In this document: piece after piece, positions 17,755 to 27,321 of the stretch | Layout: each line of letters begins with the position of its first letter | How positions within the stretch are numbered: position 1 is the stretch's first letter | Source of the DNA: an uncultured Planctomycetales bacterium | GTDB lineage: Bacteria; Planctomycetota; Planctomycetia; Pirellulales; S012-138 | Length of the DNA stretch: 64,000 bases | Assembly (NCBI GenBank): GCA_937982665.1 | Contig: CALJLD010000085.1 | Span: forward strand, 1 to 64,000 | Direction: 5' to 3' | Notes under the pieces: generated by a model | Told to the model about the DNA's origin: nothing | The model's input: only the letters and a program-made list of their open reading frames with translations | Databases searched by the model: none | Program-made: the position numbers and the translations under genes

Positions 17755-20397
17755 TTGGGGCGTGAATCTTTGGGAACGCACACGGAAGACTCCGAATCCG
17801 TCGAAGACACTGCCGAGTTGCGGACAGCGACTAAGGATTCAGCGGGCAATTCCGCCGACACGGATCGAGATCAATCCGAGCCTCATGGTGTTGGTCTCTT
17901 TGCTCTTCAACACGGCCAAGGAGTTCAAACGCCGTTACTGTGGGTGCTGTTTGCCGCGGCTGTTGGGATCATGCTTGATCGATGGCTTGAAGTTCCCATT
18001 GGCATCTGGCTGGCACTGCTTGCAGTCGCATTGCTGGCCAGCTGGATTTGCCGCAGCAAGAGCGGCATGCGAAGGCGATTAGCAAGTTTGAGCCTTGCGG
18101 TTGCGGTTCTTTGTCTGGGCGGGGGTTGGCACCACGTCCACTGGTTTCTCTTTCCAAGCAACGACCTTGCCAGTTTCTCACAGAATGCGCCCCAGCCGGC
18201 TGCGGTTCGCGGGATTATCGCGTCGCTGCCTGAAGTGCGTCCTGCGCCGGCATTCGATCCATTGCAACTTGCGGCCGCCGAGGAACGCACTCAGTTTGAT
18301 CTGCAGGCGACAGAAATCCGCGTTGGTGGCCTGTGGCAACCGGCCAGCGGATTGTGTTCGGTCATGGTTGAAGGTCGGCTCGCGGAGTTCCTGCCTGGTG
18401 ACCGCATTCAAGTCTTTGGACAACTGAGCCGCCAGCAACCAGCAGGCAATCCAGGCGAATTCGACTTTGCTGCTGATCATCGCGCGGAAGGACGTTTGAC
18501 GGCTTTGCGGGCTCCCCAGCCTGAGGGTGTGACACTTCTCGATAATGGCGACGAGTTCAACTATCGCCGAGGGATCGCGAAGATCCGGCGGTCATGTCGA
18601 AACTCGATCGACAAGTATCTACCAAGAGAACTGGCGGGATTCGCGGCAGCCTTGTTGATCGGCGAACGGCAAGACCTTGGCACATCTCGGCGTGACGCGT
18701 TCTTGATGACGAATTCAATGCACTTCCTTGCCATCTCCGGATTGCACATCGGAATCCTGGCAGCAGGGTTGTTCGCGCTTCTCAGACTTGGTTGGGTGCC
18801 GCGACGCTGGGCACTGGGGTCCGTCGTGATTGTGACATTCGCGTACTTGATTATCTCTGGCGCACAGCCGCCAGCGGTCAGATCGTTCATTCTGGCGGCC
18901 GTTGTTTGCGGTGGACTTCTGCTAAACCGATCATGGGTTGGCTTGAACAGCCTGGCATTGGCGGGGTTGTTTGTCCTTGCAGTCAATCCCAATGATTTGT
19001 TTCGCGTTGGGCCGCAACTTTCGTTCCTTGCCGTGCTCACGCTAATGACCGTTGCGCCGTACTGTGCGCGGCTGGGGACAATCCGTGATCCACTGCTGCA
19101 GCTGATTCACCAGAATTCCCCTTGGCCGCGTAGGGCGATTCGGTGGCTGGCCGTGATCTATCTGCGGGGAGCTTTGATTTCACTGTGCGTTTGGTTGGTC
19201 ACGCTGCCGCTGGTTGCCGCGAGATTCCATTTGCTTTCGCCAGTGGCCTCGCCTTTAAGCCCAATCATTTGGCCGCTGATTGCCATCGCTCTCTTTTCCG
19301 GATTTGGTGTGTTGGCGTTTGGGTCGTGGCTGCCGCCGGTCGCGATATGTTTTGCCTGGGTTGCCCAACAGATGCTGAACATCATTGACTGGTGTGTAGA
19401 TACTGCTGCCGGCATCCGTGGCAGTCATGCTTGGGTTTCCGGTCCGGACGACTGGTGGCTCGTCGGTTTCTATTTGCTTGTCTGTGGATTGATGATCTTT
19501 CGCCCGCGACGGCGAATGTTGATTGCTACTACCGCTGTGCTGGTGGTATGGCTGAGCGTCGGCGCGATCGATGGGCTAACACTCAACGAAAGGCCTGTTG
19601 GCACGCTCCGCTGCACTGTCTTATCCATGCGACACGGCTGTTGCGTCGTGCTTGAATTGCCAGATCAACAAGTGCTCGTGTACGACGCCGGAAGGCTAGG
19701 TTCGCCGCGCGGAGCAGTTCAATCGATCTCTGCGTTCCTTTGGGCACGCGGAATCGGCAAGATTGATCATCTCGTGGTTTCGCATGACGATGCCGACCAC
19801 TTCAACGCCGTTCCCGGCTTGATCAAGCGCGACTTCGGAATTGCCCAGGTGCACACGCCACCGCGTATGCTGGACGGCGAATTGAGTGCGGCAACGGCGG
19901 CGCTACGCGATGCCATCCAAGATTCGCGCGTTTCGACTTCGCAAGTTCACCGCGGCCAGGTCCTGATGCAAAGCTTGAACGAAGAGCATCCATATCGCGT
20001 TGCGGTGTTGCACCCGCCCGAGACCGCATTCGACGGCAGTGACAATTCCCAAAGCATCGTTTTGTTGATCGAATACGCTGGCCGGACGATCTTGTTACCT
20101 GGCGACTTGGAGCCGCCCGGCTTGGAGATGGTACTCGCTACTGAGCCCATCGATTCTGATTTCTTGCTGGCGCCGCATCATGGCAGTCGCAGCAGTGACC
20201 CGCCCGGCTTTGCTGCCTGGTGCCAGCCAGATTTGACTGTGATTAGCGGCGGTAGAAATTTCGCGGTCGACGATGTCACAGAGGATTATCGTCGTGCCGG
20301 ATCAAAGGTCTTCCATACTGCCGAACACGGGGCTGTCACGTACACGATTGATGCCAATGGAGAGGCGTCGTTTACTACACATTTGCAGGGCAATTAG
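17755..20397 (+). CDS. comEC: ComEC/Rec2-family DNA uptake channel
   Basis: ComEC forms the inner-membrane channel for single-stranded DNA during natural transformation. The protein (up to 880 residues) has an unusual acidic N-terminal extension, two membrane segments (LLWVLFAAAVGIML...), a DUF4131-type domain, the Competence domain with AISGLHIGIL near residue 325 and many helices, and a C-terminal metallo-beta-lactamase domain with VVSHDDADHFNAVPG and APHHGSRSS. The first in-frame start is TTG 17755. No ATG precedes the first membrane helix, so the true start is uncertain. No other com or pilus genes are near. Confidence 0.93.
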   Translation: MGRESLGTHTEDSESVEDTAELRTATKDSAGNSADTDRDQSEPHGVGLFALQHGQGVQTPLLWVLFAAAVGIMLDRWLEVPIGIWLALLAVALLASWICRSKSGMRRRLASLSLAVAVLCLGGGWHHVHWFLFPSNDLASFSQNAPQPAAVRGIIASLPEVRPAPAFDPLQLAAAEERTQFDLQATEIRVGGLWQPASGLCSVMVEGRLAEFLPGDRIQVFGQLSRQQPAGNPGEFDFAADHRAEGRLTALRAPQPEGVTLLDNGDEFNYRRGIAKIRRSCRNSIDKYLPRELAGFAAALLIGERQDLGTSRRDAFLMTNSMHFLAISGLHIGILAAGLFALLRLGWVPRRWALGSVVIVTFAYLIISGAQPPAVRSFILAAVVCGGLLLNRSWVGLNSLALAGLFVLAVNPNDLFRVGPQLSFLAVLTLMTVAPYCARLGTIRDPLLQLIHQNSPWPRRAIRWLAVIYLRGALISLCVWLVTLPLVAARFHLLSPVASPLSPIIWPLIAIALFSGFGVLAFGSWLPPVAICFAWVAQQMLNIIDWCVDTAAGIRGSHAWVSGPDDWWLVGFYLLVCGLMIFRPRRRMLIATTAVLVVWLSVGAIDGLTLNERPVGTLRCTVLSMRHGCCVVLELPDQQVLVYDAGRLGSPRGAVQSISAFLWARGIGKIDHLVVSHDDADHFNAVPGLIKRDFGIAQVHTPPRMLDGELSAATAALRDAIQDSRVSTSQVHRGQVLMQSLNEEHPYRVAVLHPPETAFDGSDNSQSIVLLIEYAGRTILLPGDLEPPGLEMVLATEPIDSDFLLAPHHGSRSSDPPGFAAWCQPDLTVISGGRNFAVDDVTEDYRRAGSKVFHTAEHGAVTYTIDANGEASFTTHLQGN

Positions 20398-20499
20398 CAG
20401 CAGAAAGCGATCCGAGCGACTTCCTGAGTACGATGCCTGCGACCTTGCGTTATACTTGCGTTGACCCAAGTTCTTGTGCCATAAGTGGATCGGTGGATC

Positions 20500-22356
20500 A
20501 TGTTGCAACAGGCATGTCTTTCTTGCTGTAGAGTATTCGCGTGCTTTGCGGTTCTTGTCCTATGCGCGCCGGGAATCGCCACGGCCCAAGACGACCAGCA
20601 GGCCGACCAACAGGCCGCACTGGGCGAGATGCGGGAGCAACTCAAGGAAGCAGGTTCGCTGACCACGCAAGGGAAATACACCGAAGCTCAAGTCATTGCC
20701 GAAAGGGTTCAGCGGCAACTTGCCACACTCGCGGCAAGTGACGAACGGAACGTGCAACTTGAGCGGAGCGTTGAAGCGTTGCTCACGCGATTGGAAGTCA
20801 TTCGCCGTGTTCTCAAGCGAAACGGCACGGAGATGGACGCCTGGCCATCTGCGGATGGTGAATCCACCGTCAGTTTCAGCGCGGACATCGCGCCAATCTT
20901 CATTGCCAAGTGCAACAATTGCCATGTCCAGGGGAACCGCGGTGGTTTCAGCCTGGCAAGTTTTGAGGCACTCATGGCCGGCGCGAATGGCCTGGTCGTT
21001 GTGCGTCCCAACAACGTGACAGGCAGTCGCCTGGTTGATGTTCTGGAGACGGGCGACATGCCGCGCGGCGGCGGTACGATGACAGCGGAAGAAATGACGT
21101 CAATCAAGACTTGGATCAACGAAGGCGCCAAGTTCGACGGTGCAGATCCAGCCGCATCGATCACGCAACTGGCTGCCGGTGATACGCCAGCCAACGCCCC
21201 CGGTATGCCGGAGGCGCCGGAACTTGTGCGGGCGACTGGCGACGAAGCGGTCCTTTTTTCGCGCGACATTGCACCTGTCATCGCCGAACAATGCTTGAAT
21301 TGTCACGGAGCGAATAACCCCTCGGGTCAGCTAGGGTTGGATACGTTTACGCGGATTCTCCGCGGTGGACAGGGGGGACCGATGATCGTCGCCGGTAAAC
21401 CCGACGAGAGCTTACTGATCCGCAAGCTGAATGGGATGGCAGACGGTCAGCGAATGCCGCTGCGGCGACCACCGCTTGCCGATGATGTGATGGCCAAATT
21501 CACGGCCTGGATTGCCGATGGCGCCAAATTCGATGGACCAGATGCCGCAACACCAACGGCAACCGTAGCGCAACTTTTCCGTGTCTCGCAAATGTCGTTT
21601 GACGAGGTAAGTGCCGAACGCGCGACAGCGGCCGAACAGATGTGGCGCACCGCCCATCCTGGTATTGAACCTGCCAAGCACGAGAGTGAGCACTTCCTCG
21701 CGTTGGGCACCGCAAACGATTCTCGCCTGGCGGAACTCACGCAATTGGCCGAAAGCCAGTGGTCGAAGATCGCGCAGAATTTCCGTCTTCGCGATGATTG
21801 GCCGCTGGGTGGGCGGGTAACGGTCTTTGTATTTGATCGACGCTTCGAGTACTCCGAGTTCGGCCGCATGGTCGAGCGACGAACAGTGCCGCGAACAGCG
21901 CTTGCCAGTCGTCGCTACAACACCGTCGAGGCCTATGTGGCATTGTTGGCTGACGGTGAAGTTGAGAACGAATCGTTGCCGGCAGTTCTTACTGAGCAGA
22001 TCGCCGGACTGTACTTGAGCAGTCTTGGGCAAACCCCCGATTGGTTTTCCGGAGGCGTTGCCCGCGAAGTCACAGCTCGACTGCATCCAAGAGATGCTTC
22101 TGTTCGCGGTTGGATCGAGACAGCGCCGGCGGCCAAAGCCCAAGTCCGCAATGCAAACGCACTGCTCAACGGCAACCTTCCGCAGGAATCTGCCGCGGCA
22201 CTGGAGCACAATTTCGCGGTGTTCTTAATGCAAAACGGCGGCGGCTTTCAAAACCTGCTCCGTCTGTTGCGGGAAGGAACAGAATTTGAAGCGGCTTTCG
22301 CCCAAGCGTTCAACGCCGCACCGAACCAGGCTGCCGAGGCATGGCTGCGGCAATAG
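20500..22356 (+). CDS. Secreted protein with two planctomycete cytochrome c (PSCyt1) domains and a peptidase-MA-like C-terminus
   Basis: From the ATG at 20500 this 618-residue protein has a signal peptide ending ATA/QDD near residue 29 and a helical segment to about 100. Two haem-binding domains of the planctomycete cytochrome type follow: SADIAPIFIAKCNNCH at about 127-142 and SRDIAPVIAEQCLNCH at about 254-269, each followed by a PMIVAGKPDESLL- or RPNNVTGSRL-like segment. The last ~250 residues resemble a gluzincin peptidase-MA fold: LPAVLTEQIAGLYL where HExxH is expected, then TPDWFSGGVAREV. The zinc motif is missing, so it is probably not a protease. It acts in the periplasm, perhaps in electron transfer. 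Confidence 0.88.
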   Translation: MLQQACLSCCRVFACFAVLVLCAPGIATAQDDQQADQQAALGEMREQLKEAGSLTTQGKYTEAQVIAERVQRQLATLAASDERNVQLERSVEALLTRLEVIRRVLKRNGTEMDAWPSADGESTVSFSADIAPIFIAKCNNCHVQGNRGGFSLASFEALMAGANGLVVVRPNNVTGSRLVDVLETGDMPRGGGTMTAEEMTSIKTWINEGAKFDGADPAASITQLAAGDTPANAPGMPEAPELVRATGDEAVLFSRDIAPVIAEQCLNCHGANNPSGQLGLDTFTRILRGGQGGPMIVAGKPDESLLIRKLNGMADGQRMPLRRPPLADDVMAKFTAWIADGAKFDGPDAATPTATVAQLFRVSQMSFDEVSAERATAAEQMWRTAHPGIEPAKHESEHFLALGTANDSRLAELTQLAESQWSKIAQNFRLRDDWPLGGRVTVFVFDRRFEYSEFGRMVERRTVPRTALASRRYNTVEAYVALLADGEVENESLPAVLTEQIAGLYLSSLGQTPDWFSGGVAREVTARLHPRDASVRGWIETAPAAKAQVRNANALLNGNLPQESAAALEHNFAVFLMQNGGGFQNLLRLLREGTEFEAAFAQAFNAAPNQAAEAWLRQ

Positions 22357-22381
22357 CGCCAAGCAAAGCGCTCTTCTTGTG

Positions 22382-23110
22382 TCATGCAGGCTTCCGGGCG
22401 AAGACTGCAGCGACGCCATGTGGCAATTGGTAGTTGGGCAGCTTGCGAACTACGCGTGCTTTATGGCCGATCTTTCGCAAGCTCCCGGCAATCTCGCTGG
22501 CTTTGTACAGGCGCTGGACGTGTGTTTCCTCGGCACGGCGATAGGATCGGCCGACTTTGCGAAACGAGACAATCTGCCGCGTTAAAGTTTGGCGAGACTT
22601 GTCATGTTCGTACTTGGCCACACAGGCCCAATCGTCGCCTTCGACGAATGACTGCTTTGAAGCCGTGTGCCGTCCCGGTTCAGCAAAGTCCAGAATGAAC
22701 CAACCCCCTGGCCGCAAGGCTTTGAAGACTTTGCGAAAGAACGCGTTCAATGACGTCTTCTTGTTGTTGGGATCAAACAAATAGTTGATCACCTCGCCGA
22801 TCGCCAAGGCGGCGTGACATTCGGGGATCTCAGCTTCAAGGAAACTCCCCTGGCGGTAGGTTGTTTGCTTGTCACGTGCTCTCGCCAGGGCAATCATCTC
22901 GGCTGAATAATCGATGCCGAGCGTTTTGAACCCTGCTTTGGCAAGAGCATGTGCTGAGACTCCGCTACCGCACCCCAAATCCACAACCAGCTTCTCTTTC
23001 GTCGCCTCGCCAAGCAATGGAAGGATCGCTTGAGTCATCCTGCGGACGTGGTGGCAAAACCCCACATCATGGATGTACGCCAGGTCAGCCGCGTAATAGT
23101 CCTTGCTCAC
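22382..23110 (-). CDS. Class I SAM-dependent methyltransferase
   Basis: This 242-residue protein begins at a GTG (23110) and has the Rossmann-fold methyltransferase motifs: motif I VVDLGCGSGVSAHAL near residue 43, the acidic loop GIDYSAEMIALAR, AALAIGEVINYLF as motif II, and RPGGWFILDFAEPG as post-II/III. It is a soluble cytoplasmic enzyme. The C-terminal half is typical of small-molecule methyltransferases, but nothing identifies the acceptor. It lies tail-to-tail with the PSCyt gene, 25 bp between stops. Confidence 0.88.
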   Translation of the reverse strand: MSKDYYAADLAYIHDVGFCHHVRRMTQAILPLLGEATKEKLVVDLGCGSGVSAHALAKAGFKTLGIDYSAEMIALARARDKQTTYRQGSFLEAEIPECHAALAIGEVINYLFDPNNKKTSLNAFFRKVFKALRPGGWFILDFAEPGRHTASKQSFVEGDDWACVAKYEHDKSRQTLTRQIVSFRKVGRSYRRAEETHVQRLYKASEIAGSLRKIGHKARVVRKLPNYQLPHGVAAVFARKPA

Positions 23111-23196
23111 AGCTATTCGGCCATTGTTGCGAATGCGCGGACGTTGACCAAATTGTGGTCAACGGTCAAACCGGCTGGACTGCCACACCGGCTGGC

Positions 23197-23994
23197 TTAC
23201 GGCCGCCGATCACGGATTTGAGCGTGGCAGTCATCGCAGCTTTTGGTGAGACGAGTGGCTGCTTCCTCGGCCGTCATTTGATCTTTGGCTTTGGCCGCCG
23301 CGTTTAGCGACTTGGCAGAGTCCCGCATCTCCAGGGAAAGGTCACTCCAGACCTTCTTCAAATCGTCACTCAAATCTTGCGGCGCTAGATAGCGAGTCTC
23401 ATGACCGACCACTGCGAGGAAAGCGGCGTTCTGCGCGACCGGATCAGGCCGGCGCTCGAGCCGGCGCATGCCACGACTGACGCTACTGAGCGACAATTGG
23501 ACTTGATTCATCAAGTCATACATTTGATCCGTGCAGCCCCATTCGGGCACCGCGCGCTCCGAGTCAGCCCCGGCTTCCAGGGCGTGCTTCAATTCACCCA
23601 ATGCTGATGTCGCGGCGGCGTGCTCGCTGGCTGAATACAAATCGCCTGCCGCTTTATGGGCCGCCGCGAATTGTGACGCAGTTTTGCCATCAGGAAGCTG
23701 ATCATGTCGCGCCAGCGCCAACGCCAGGGCTTGGATCGACTCGGCCAACTCACCCACGCGAGTCCTGCGATCGTCTTTCGCAAATTCATCCGCGTCATCA
23801 ACGATCGACGCGACCTCGGCCGTGTATGTTCCGACGATCGCGATCAAGTCCTCGGCTGCGGCGAAGCTCGAAACCGGCACTTCCCCTTCCTGACGGAACG
23901 CGGAAAGGCCAACCGCGCTCAAGCAGGCAAAACAAACGGCGGAAAAGGCCGCAGCGCGGCAGAATCGACGCAATGGGGGGCTTGCGGGTTTCAT
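23197..23994 (-). CDS. Cytochrome c'-like (class II) haem protein, exported
   Basis: From the ATG at 23994 this 265-residue protein has a signal peptide (RRFCRAAAFSAVCFACLSAVG). It is then almost all helical, ending with the single haem motif LTKSCDDCHAQIRDRRP only a few residues from the C-terminus. A C-terminal CxxCH followed by a basic end is the hallmark of cytochrome c' (four-helix bundle) proteins, which bind NO or transfer electrons in the periplasm. It is about twice the usual length, so a duplicated or extended bundle is possible. The 63-residue membrane protein gene lies 30 bp upstream on the same strand and is probably co-transcribed. Confidence 0.8.
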   Translation of the reverse strand: MKPASPPLRRFCRAAAFSAVCFACLSAVGLSAFRQEGEVPVSSFAAAEDLIAIVGTYTAEVASIVDDADEFAKDDRRTRVGELAESIQALALALARHDQLPDGKTASQFAAAHKAAGDLYSASEHAAATSALGELKHALEAGADSERAVPEWGCTDQMYDLMNQVQLSLSSVSRGMRRLERRPDPVAQNAAFLAVVGHETRYLAPQDLSDDLKKVWSDLSLEMRDSAKSLNAAAKAKDQMTAEEAATRLTKSCDDCHAQIRDRRP

Positions 23995-24024
23995 TCGGTC
24001 TCGCAAATAGCGGAATAAGTTGGA

Positions 24025-24216
24025 CTATTCGTCCTGTTTTGGCGGCACCTGGCCATGCCGGATTTGCTCGATCCGCTCTCGGTGGTTCATAAACATCTGG
24101 GTCAACCCAAAGATCAGGCTCAAGCCCATCCCAGCGAAGACGATCCACAGCCAGAAGGGAAACCCGGCCATGATGTCGATTATGGATGTACTTGAGGCTT
24201 CTGCGAGGAGGAGCAT
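24025..24216 (-). CDS. Small single-helix membrane protein
   Basis: The frame is open further upstream, but ATG 24216 follows a strong ribosome site (AAGGAGATTTCC) and gives 63 residues: a short N-terminus, one membrane segment (FPFWLWIVFAGMGLSLIFGL) and a charged tail (NHRERIEQIRHGQVPPKQDE). No family is recognised. It is the first gene of a likely two-gene unit with the cytochrome c'-like gene and is divergent from the symporter gene. A role as a small respiratory or membrane-anchor subunit would fit but is unproven. Confidence 0.72.
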   Translation of the reverse strand: MLLLAEASSTSIIDIMAGFPFWLWIVFAGMGLSLIFGLTQMFMNHRERIEQIRHGQVPPKQDE

Positions 24217-24569
24217 GGAAATCTCCTTGTTTGGCGATCGAATGGGGAGAGCCAGGCCGTTTTGCGGAAGGCAGTCCAGGATACTCGATTGCGCGTCGGG
24301 GTGGAAACTCTGACTGGAAGAAAGTGAGGGAGGTGTTTCGTTCGCCACGCCCAACGCTTGCCAACAAAACCCGTTCTTTGGGTGTTTTTTCGGCAGCGGT
24401 ACGAACTAGCGCAATGCGACGTAATCTCTTGAGAATGGCCAACTTGGGCATTACGATCTCAAGCACCGCTATCGCAGATTTCGGGCAAGCGCGACCGAAT
24501 GCGAGTCACGAATGATTCGCGGCTCGCGTTGGTGCTCGGCCCAATGCAATTTTCACGCTCATTCTTCCC
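24217..24569. other. Divergent intergenic region between small membrane protein and symporter
   Basis: About 350 bp with no convincing gene. It must hold the promoters of both divergent units; the symporter promoter candidate is listed separately. No repeats or hairpins stand out. Confidence 0.5.
24429..24457 (+). promoter_or_regulatory. Predicted sigma-70-type promoter of the symporter gene
   Basis: TTGAGA at 24429-24434, a 17-nt spacer, then TACGAT at 24452-24457, about 110 bp upstream of the ATG at 24570. Confidence 0.45.
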
Positions 24570-26891
24570 ATGACTTACGTTGATTGGCTCGTTCTTGGCG
24601 GCTATTTCCTGATAATGGCCGCGATTGGTCTTTGGGCCATGCGCAAGGTCAAAGCCCAAGAAGACTATTTCATGGGCGGAAGGTCATTCGGCAAGGTCAT
24701 TCAAGCGTTTGCAGCATTTGGCGCGGGGACTGGCGCCAATGACCCCGTAGCGCTGGGTAAGACGACTTTCACCAGCGGACTTTCTGGAATCTGGAGCGTC
24801 TTGCTTTGGCTGTTCATTACGCCGTTCTACTGGATCTTTGGAGTCTGGTATCGGCGGATGCGGCATCTCACCCTGGGCGACTGGTTTGTTGAGCGGTACG
24901 AGAGCAAGGGACTCGGCGCCGCCTACGCGCTGTTCGCCATCTATTTCTACATGCTGTATTTGTCAGTTGCGTTTTCCGCCGTTGGCAAAGTGGTGACGCC
25001 GTTGATTGGCAAGACCGTGGCGCTGCCGATGTTTGGTGACGTGGATGTCTTTTATGTCGTGCTGCCGATCATGGGCGTTGTGATCATGATCTACGGCATC
25101 CTGGGCGGATTGCGCGCGGCCTATTTGACGGACCTGATCCAAGGCGTGCTGATCATCCTGTTGTCCGTGATCCTGATTCCCACCGGACTCCAGTTGCTGG
25201 CCAAAGATGCCGGCTCCACTTCCATCTCCGCAGGCTTCACGGAGATGCACGAGCGGATTTCGCCAGACTACTTTCAGATCATTGGTTCAGCAGGGAGCAG
25301 CGAGTTTCCGCTGTACTACATTGTGGCGATCGTGTTGCTCAATCTGTTGGGCATTGTCGTTCAGCCGCACTTTATCGCGACAGGCGGTGGCTCGGCCAAG
25401 ACGGAGAATAGCGCCAGAGTTGGCCTGGTGGCCGGAAACTTCATGAAGCGGTTTTGTACCGTTGGCTGGGCGTTCACCGGCTTAATTGTGTTGGCTTTGT
25501 TTGCCAGCGATATGCGGATCGTCCAAGACCCGGATCAGGCGTGGGGGGTCGCCTCGCAAGAAATCTTGGGCAGCGATTTGCTTGTCCCGGGGCTCGTGGG
25601 ATTGATGCTCGCCTGCTTGCTGGCCGCGCTGATGTCGTCCGCGGACTGCTATATGCTCGTTACGTCGGCACTCGTCGTTCGCAATATCTATGCGCCGTAT
25701 ATCAATCCGAACATCACGGAGAAACAAGGCGTCTTGGCAGGCAGGATTGTGGGCGCGGTGATCATCACCGGCGCTATGATCCTGGCGATGCTCTATCGCG
25801 ACGTTTTCGGCCAGTTGAAAGCCACTTGGGAAATCACGGCAATCTTCTTTGGCACGTTCTGGGTGGGAATCTTCTGGCGGCGGGCGACAAAATGGGCCGC
25901 CTGGCTGACGGTGATTGTCTCAACGCTGTTGTTCTTCTTGCTGCCGATTTTCTTGCCCTATTTGAGTTCCGGGCTTCGCCAAGACCAGCAATTTGCCGCG
26001 ACAAATCGGATCGTCGAGAGCTACGCCCTGCGACCTGCCTCGAAGGTGGACGTGGAACGCCGCAACGCGGTGATTGCCATGCGTGATAACATTCAAGCCA
26101 ATCCTGACGAAGCGGCCGGGGACACTCTCGAACAGAAACTGGCACCGGTACGAAAGGCGCTGGGTGACTTTGGGTTCGTTCCCACTCGCTTCCGCATTCC
26201 CGCAGAAACTGAGAATGCGGATGCGGCACGATACATCGTGGACTCCTATGAACCAGGGATTGACGGCTTCACGCCGGAAGTTGAACAGTTTGACGTTGGC
26301 GATGAAATCCTGGTCCGTGTAGTCAAGTCCGGTGGAAGCAGCATCTTTTGGACAAAGCCGCCTGTGGCCCTCAAGCGAGACGATCCAAGCTACGAGAACG
26401 ATACGTTCCTTGAACTTGCCGAGGTCACGGTTGAAGACAACACAACCCACTTGGTGATGTATCGCCGCGGCGAGTACGAAGGCCAAGGCGACTTCAATCT
26501 CGACTTCATGCTCTACGAATGGATGGGGCTCGACCTGACTTCGTATTCCAACGCAATGCTTGAGACGCTTCGCTTGCCGGCCAAGATTATTACTCCGTTT
26601 GTGATCATGATTCTGTTCAGCCTGATCACGCCCCGGAACAACAAACAGTCGCTGGACCGGTACTACGTGAAGATGCGCACACCGGTCGAACCCGATCCGA
26701 AGAATGATCAGGCGGCACTGCAAGAGTCTTACGCAAATCCCCAGCGCTTTGATGACAAGAAGCTGTTCCCCAACAGCAGTTTTGAATTCAACAAACCTTC
26801 ACTCGCGGACGTGGTGGGTTTCTTAATTAGCCTGGCGGTTTGTTTTCTGATACTTTGGTTTGCCGTCTGGTTGGCAAATTACACACCTTAA
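24570..26891 (+). CDS. Sodium:solute symporter (SSS family) with large soluble insertion
   Basis: This 773-residue transporter has the SSS fold: N-terminal WLVLGGYFLIMAAIGLWAMR, YFMGGRSFGKVIQAFAAFG, TLGDWFVERYESKGLG, and GILGGLRAAYLTDLIQGVLI near residue 175. About 12-13 membrane helices are seen. Between roughly residues 465 and 660 there is a hydrophilic segment (SSGLRQDQQFAATNRIVESY... to NLDFMLYEWMGLDLTSYSN) that ordinary SSS members lack. Two or three helices then end the protein. The substrate is unknown. A small membrane protein gene follows after 14 bp, and the pair ends at a strong terminator. Confidence 0.92.
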   Translation: MTYVDWLVLGGYFLIMAAIGLWAMRKVKAQEDYFMGGRSFGKVIQAFAAFGAGTGANDPVALGKTTFTSGLSGIWSVLLWLFITPFYWIFGVWYRRMRHLTLGDWFVERYESKGLGAAYALFAIYFYMLYLSVAFSAVGKVVTPLIGKTVALPMFGDVDVFYVVLPIMGVVIMIYGILGGLRAAYLTDLIQGVLIILLSVILIPTGLQLLAKDAGSTSISAGFTEMHERISPDYFQIIGSAGSSEFPLYYIVAIVLLNLLGIVVQPHFIATGGGSAKTENSARVGLVAGNFMKRFCTVGWAFTGLIVLALFASDMRIVQDPDQAWGVASQEILGSDLLVPGLVGLMLACLLAALMSSADCYMLVTSALVVRNIYAPYINPNITEKQGVLAGRIVGAVIITGAMILAMLYRDVFGQLKATWEITAIFFGTFWVGIFWRRATKWAAWLTVIVSTLLFFLLPIFLPYLSSGLRQDQQFAATNRIVESYALRPASKVDVERRNAVIAMRDNIQANPDEAAGDTLEQKLAPVRKALGDFGFVPTRFRIPAETENADAARYIVDSYEPGIDGFTPEVEQFDVGDEILVRVVKSGGSSIFWTKPPVALKRDDPSYENDTFLELAEVTVEDNTTHLVMYRRGEYEGQGDFNLDFMLYEWMGLDLTSYSNAMLETLRLPAKIITPFVIMILFSLITPRNNKQSLDRYYVKMRTPVEPDPKNDQAALQESYANPQRFDDKKLFPNSSFEFNKPSLADVVGFLISLAVCFLILWFAVWLANYTP

Positions 26892-26905
26892 GAGAGGGGA
26901 TTGAA

Positions 26906-27256
26906 ATGGAACTCCTGCTGGTTGGCTTGATGGGTATTGCGGGACTCGTTTCGTTTGTTTGTTTTATTGTTGTCGTCGTCAAGATGTTCCAAAATGGACA
27001 AACTGGACTTGGAGTTGCCTCGATCGTACTCGCGTTCTGTACCGGAATCATCGGGTACATTATTACACTTGTTGTTGGCTGGCAAAACGCGGATGCTTGG
27101 AAGATTAGAAACGTGATGATGATCTACACGTTGTCATTCATTGTTCAACTTGTCGCGTTCATTGCGGTTTGGGCCATGTTCGGTTTGGCAATGTTTGGAC
27201 TCGGAGAAGATCTCCAAAATCAAATGCAGAACCAGCAATTCAACGGTGGTTTTTGA
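26906..27256 (+). CDS. Small membrane protein with three predicted helices
   Basis: The ATG at 26906 follows AGAGAGGGGATTGAA, a good ribosome site, giving 116 residues. Three hydrophobic segments are visible (ELLLVGLMGIAGLVSFVCFI; LGVASIVLAFCTGIIGYIIT; LSFIVQLVAFIAVWAMFGLA), then a Gln/Asn-rich tail (NQMQNQQFNGGF). No family is certain. Base composition is lower in GC than its neighbours. It starts 14 bp after the symporter stop and shares its terminator, so it may be a partner or assembly factor of the symporter. Confidence 0.8.
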   Translation: MELLLVGLMGIAGLVSFVCFIVVVVKMFQNGQTGLGVASIVLAFCTGIIGYIITLVVGWQNADAWKIRNVMMIYTLSFIVQLVAFIAVWAMFGLAMFGLGEDLQNQMQNQQFNGGF

Positions 27257-27283
27257 TTGCTGCCATTCTCACAGAAACAAACT

Positions 27284-27321
27284 CGCCCAGGCTGTTGAAT
27301 CATTCAGCCTGGGCGTTTTTT
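27284..27321 (+). terminator. Rho-independent terminator
   Basis: An 11-bp perfect stem (CGCCCAGGCTG / CAGCCTGGGCG), a 10-nt loop and a T6 run. It ends the symporter / small membrane protein transcript. Confidence 0.93.
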
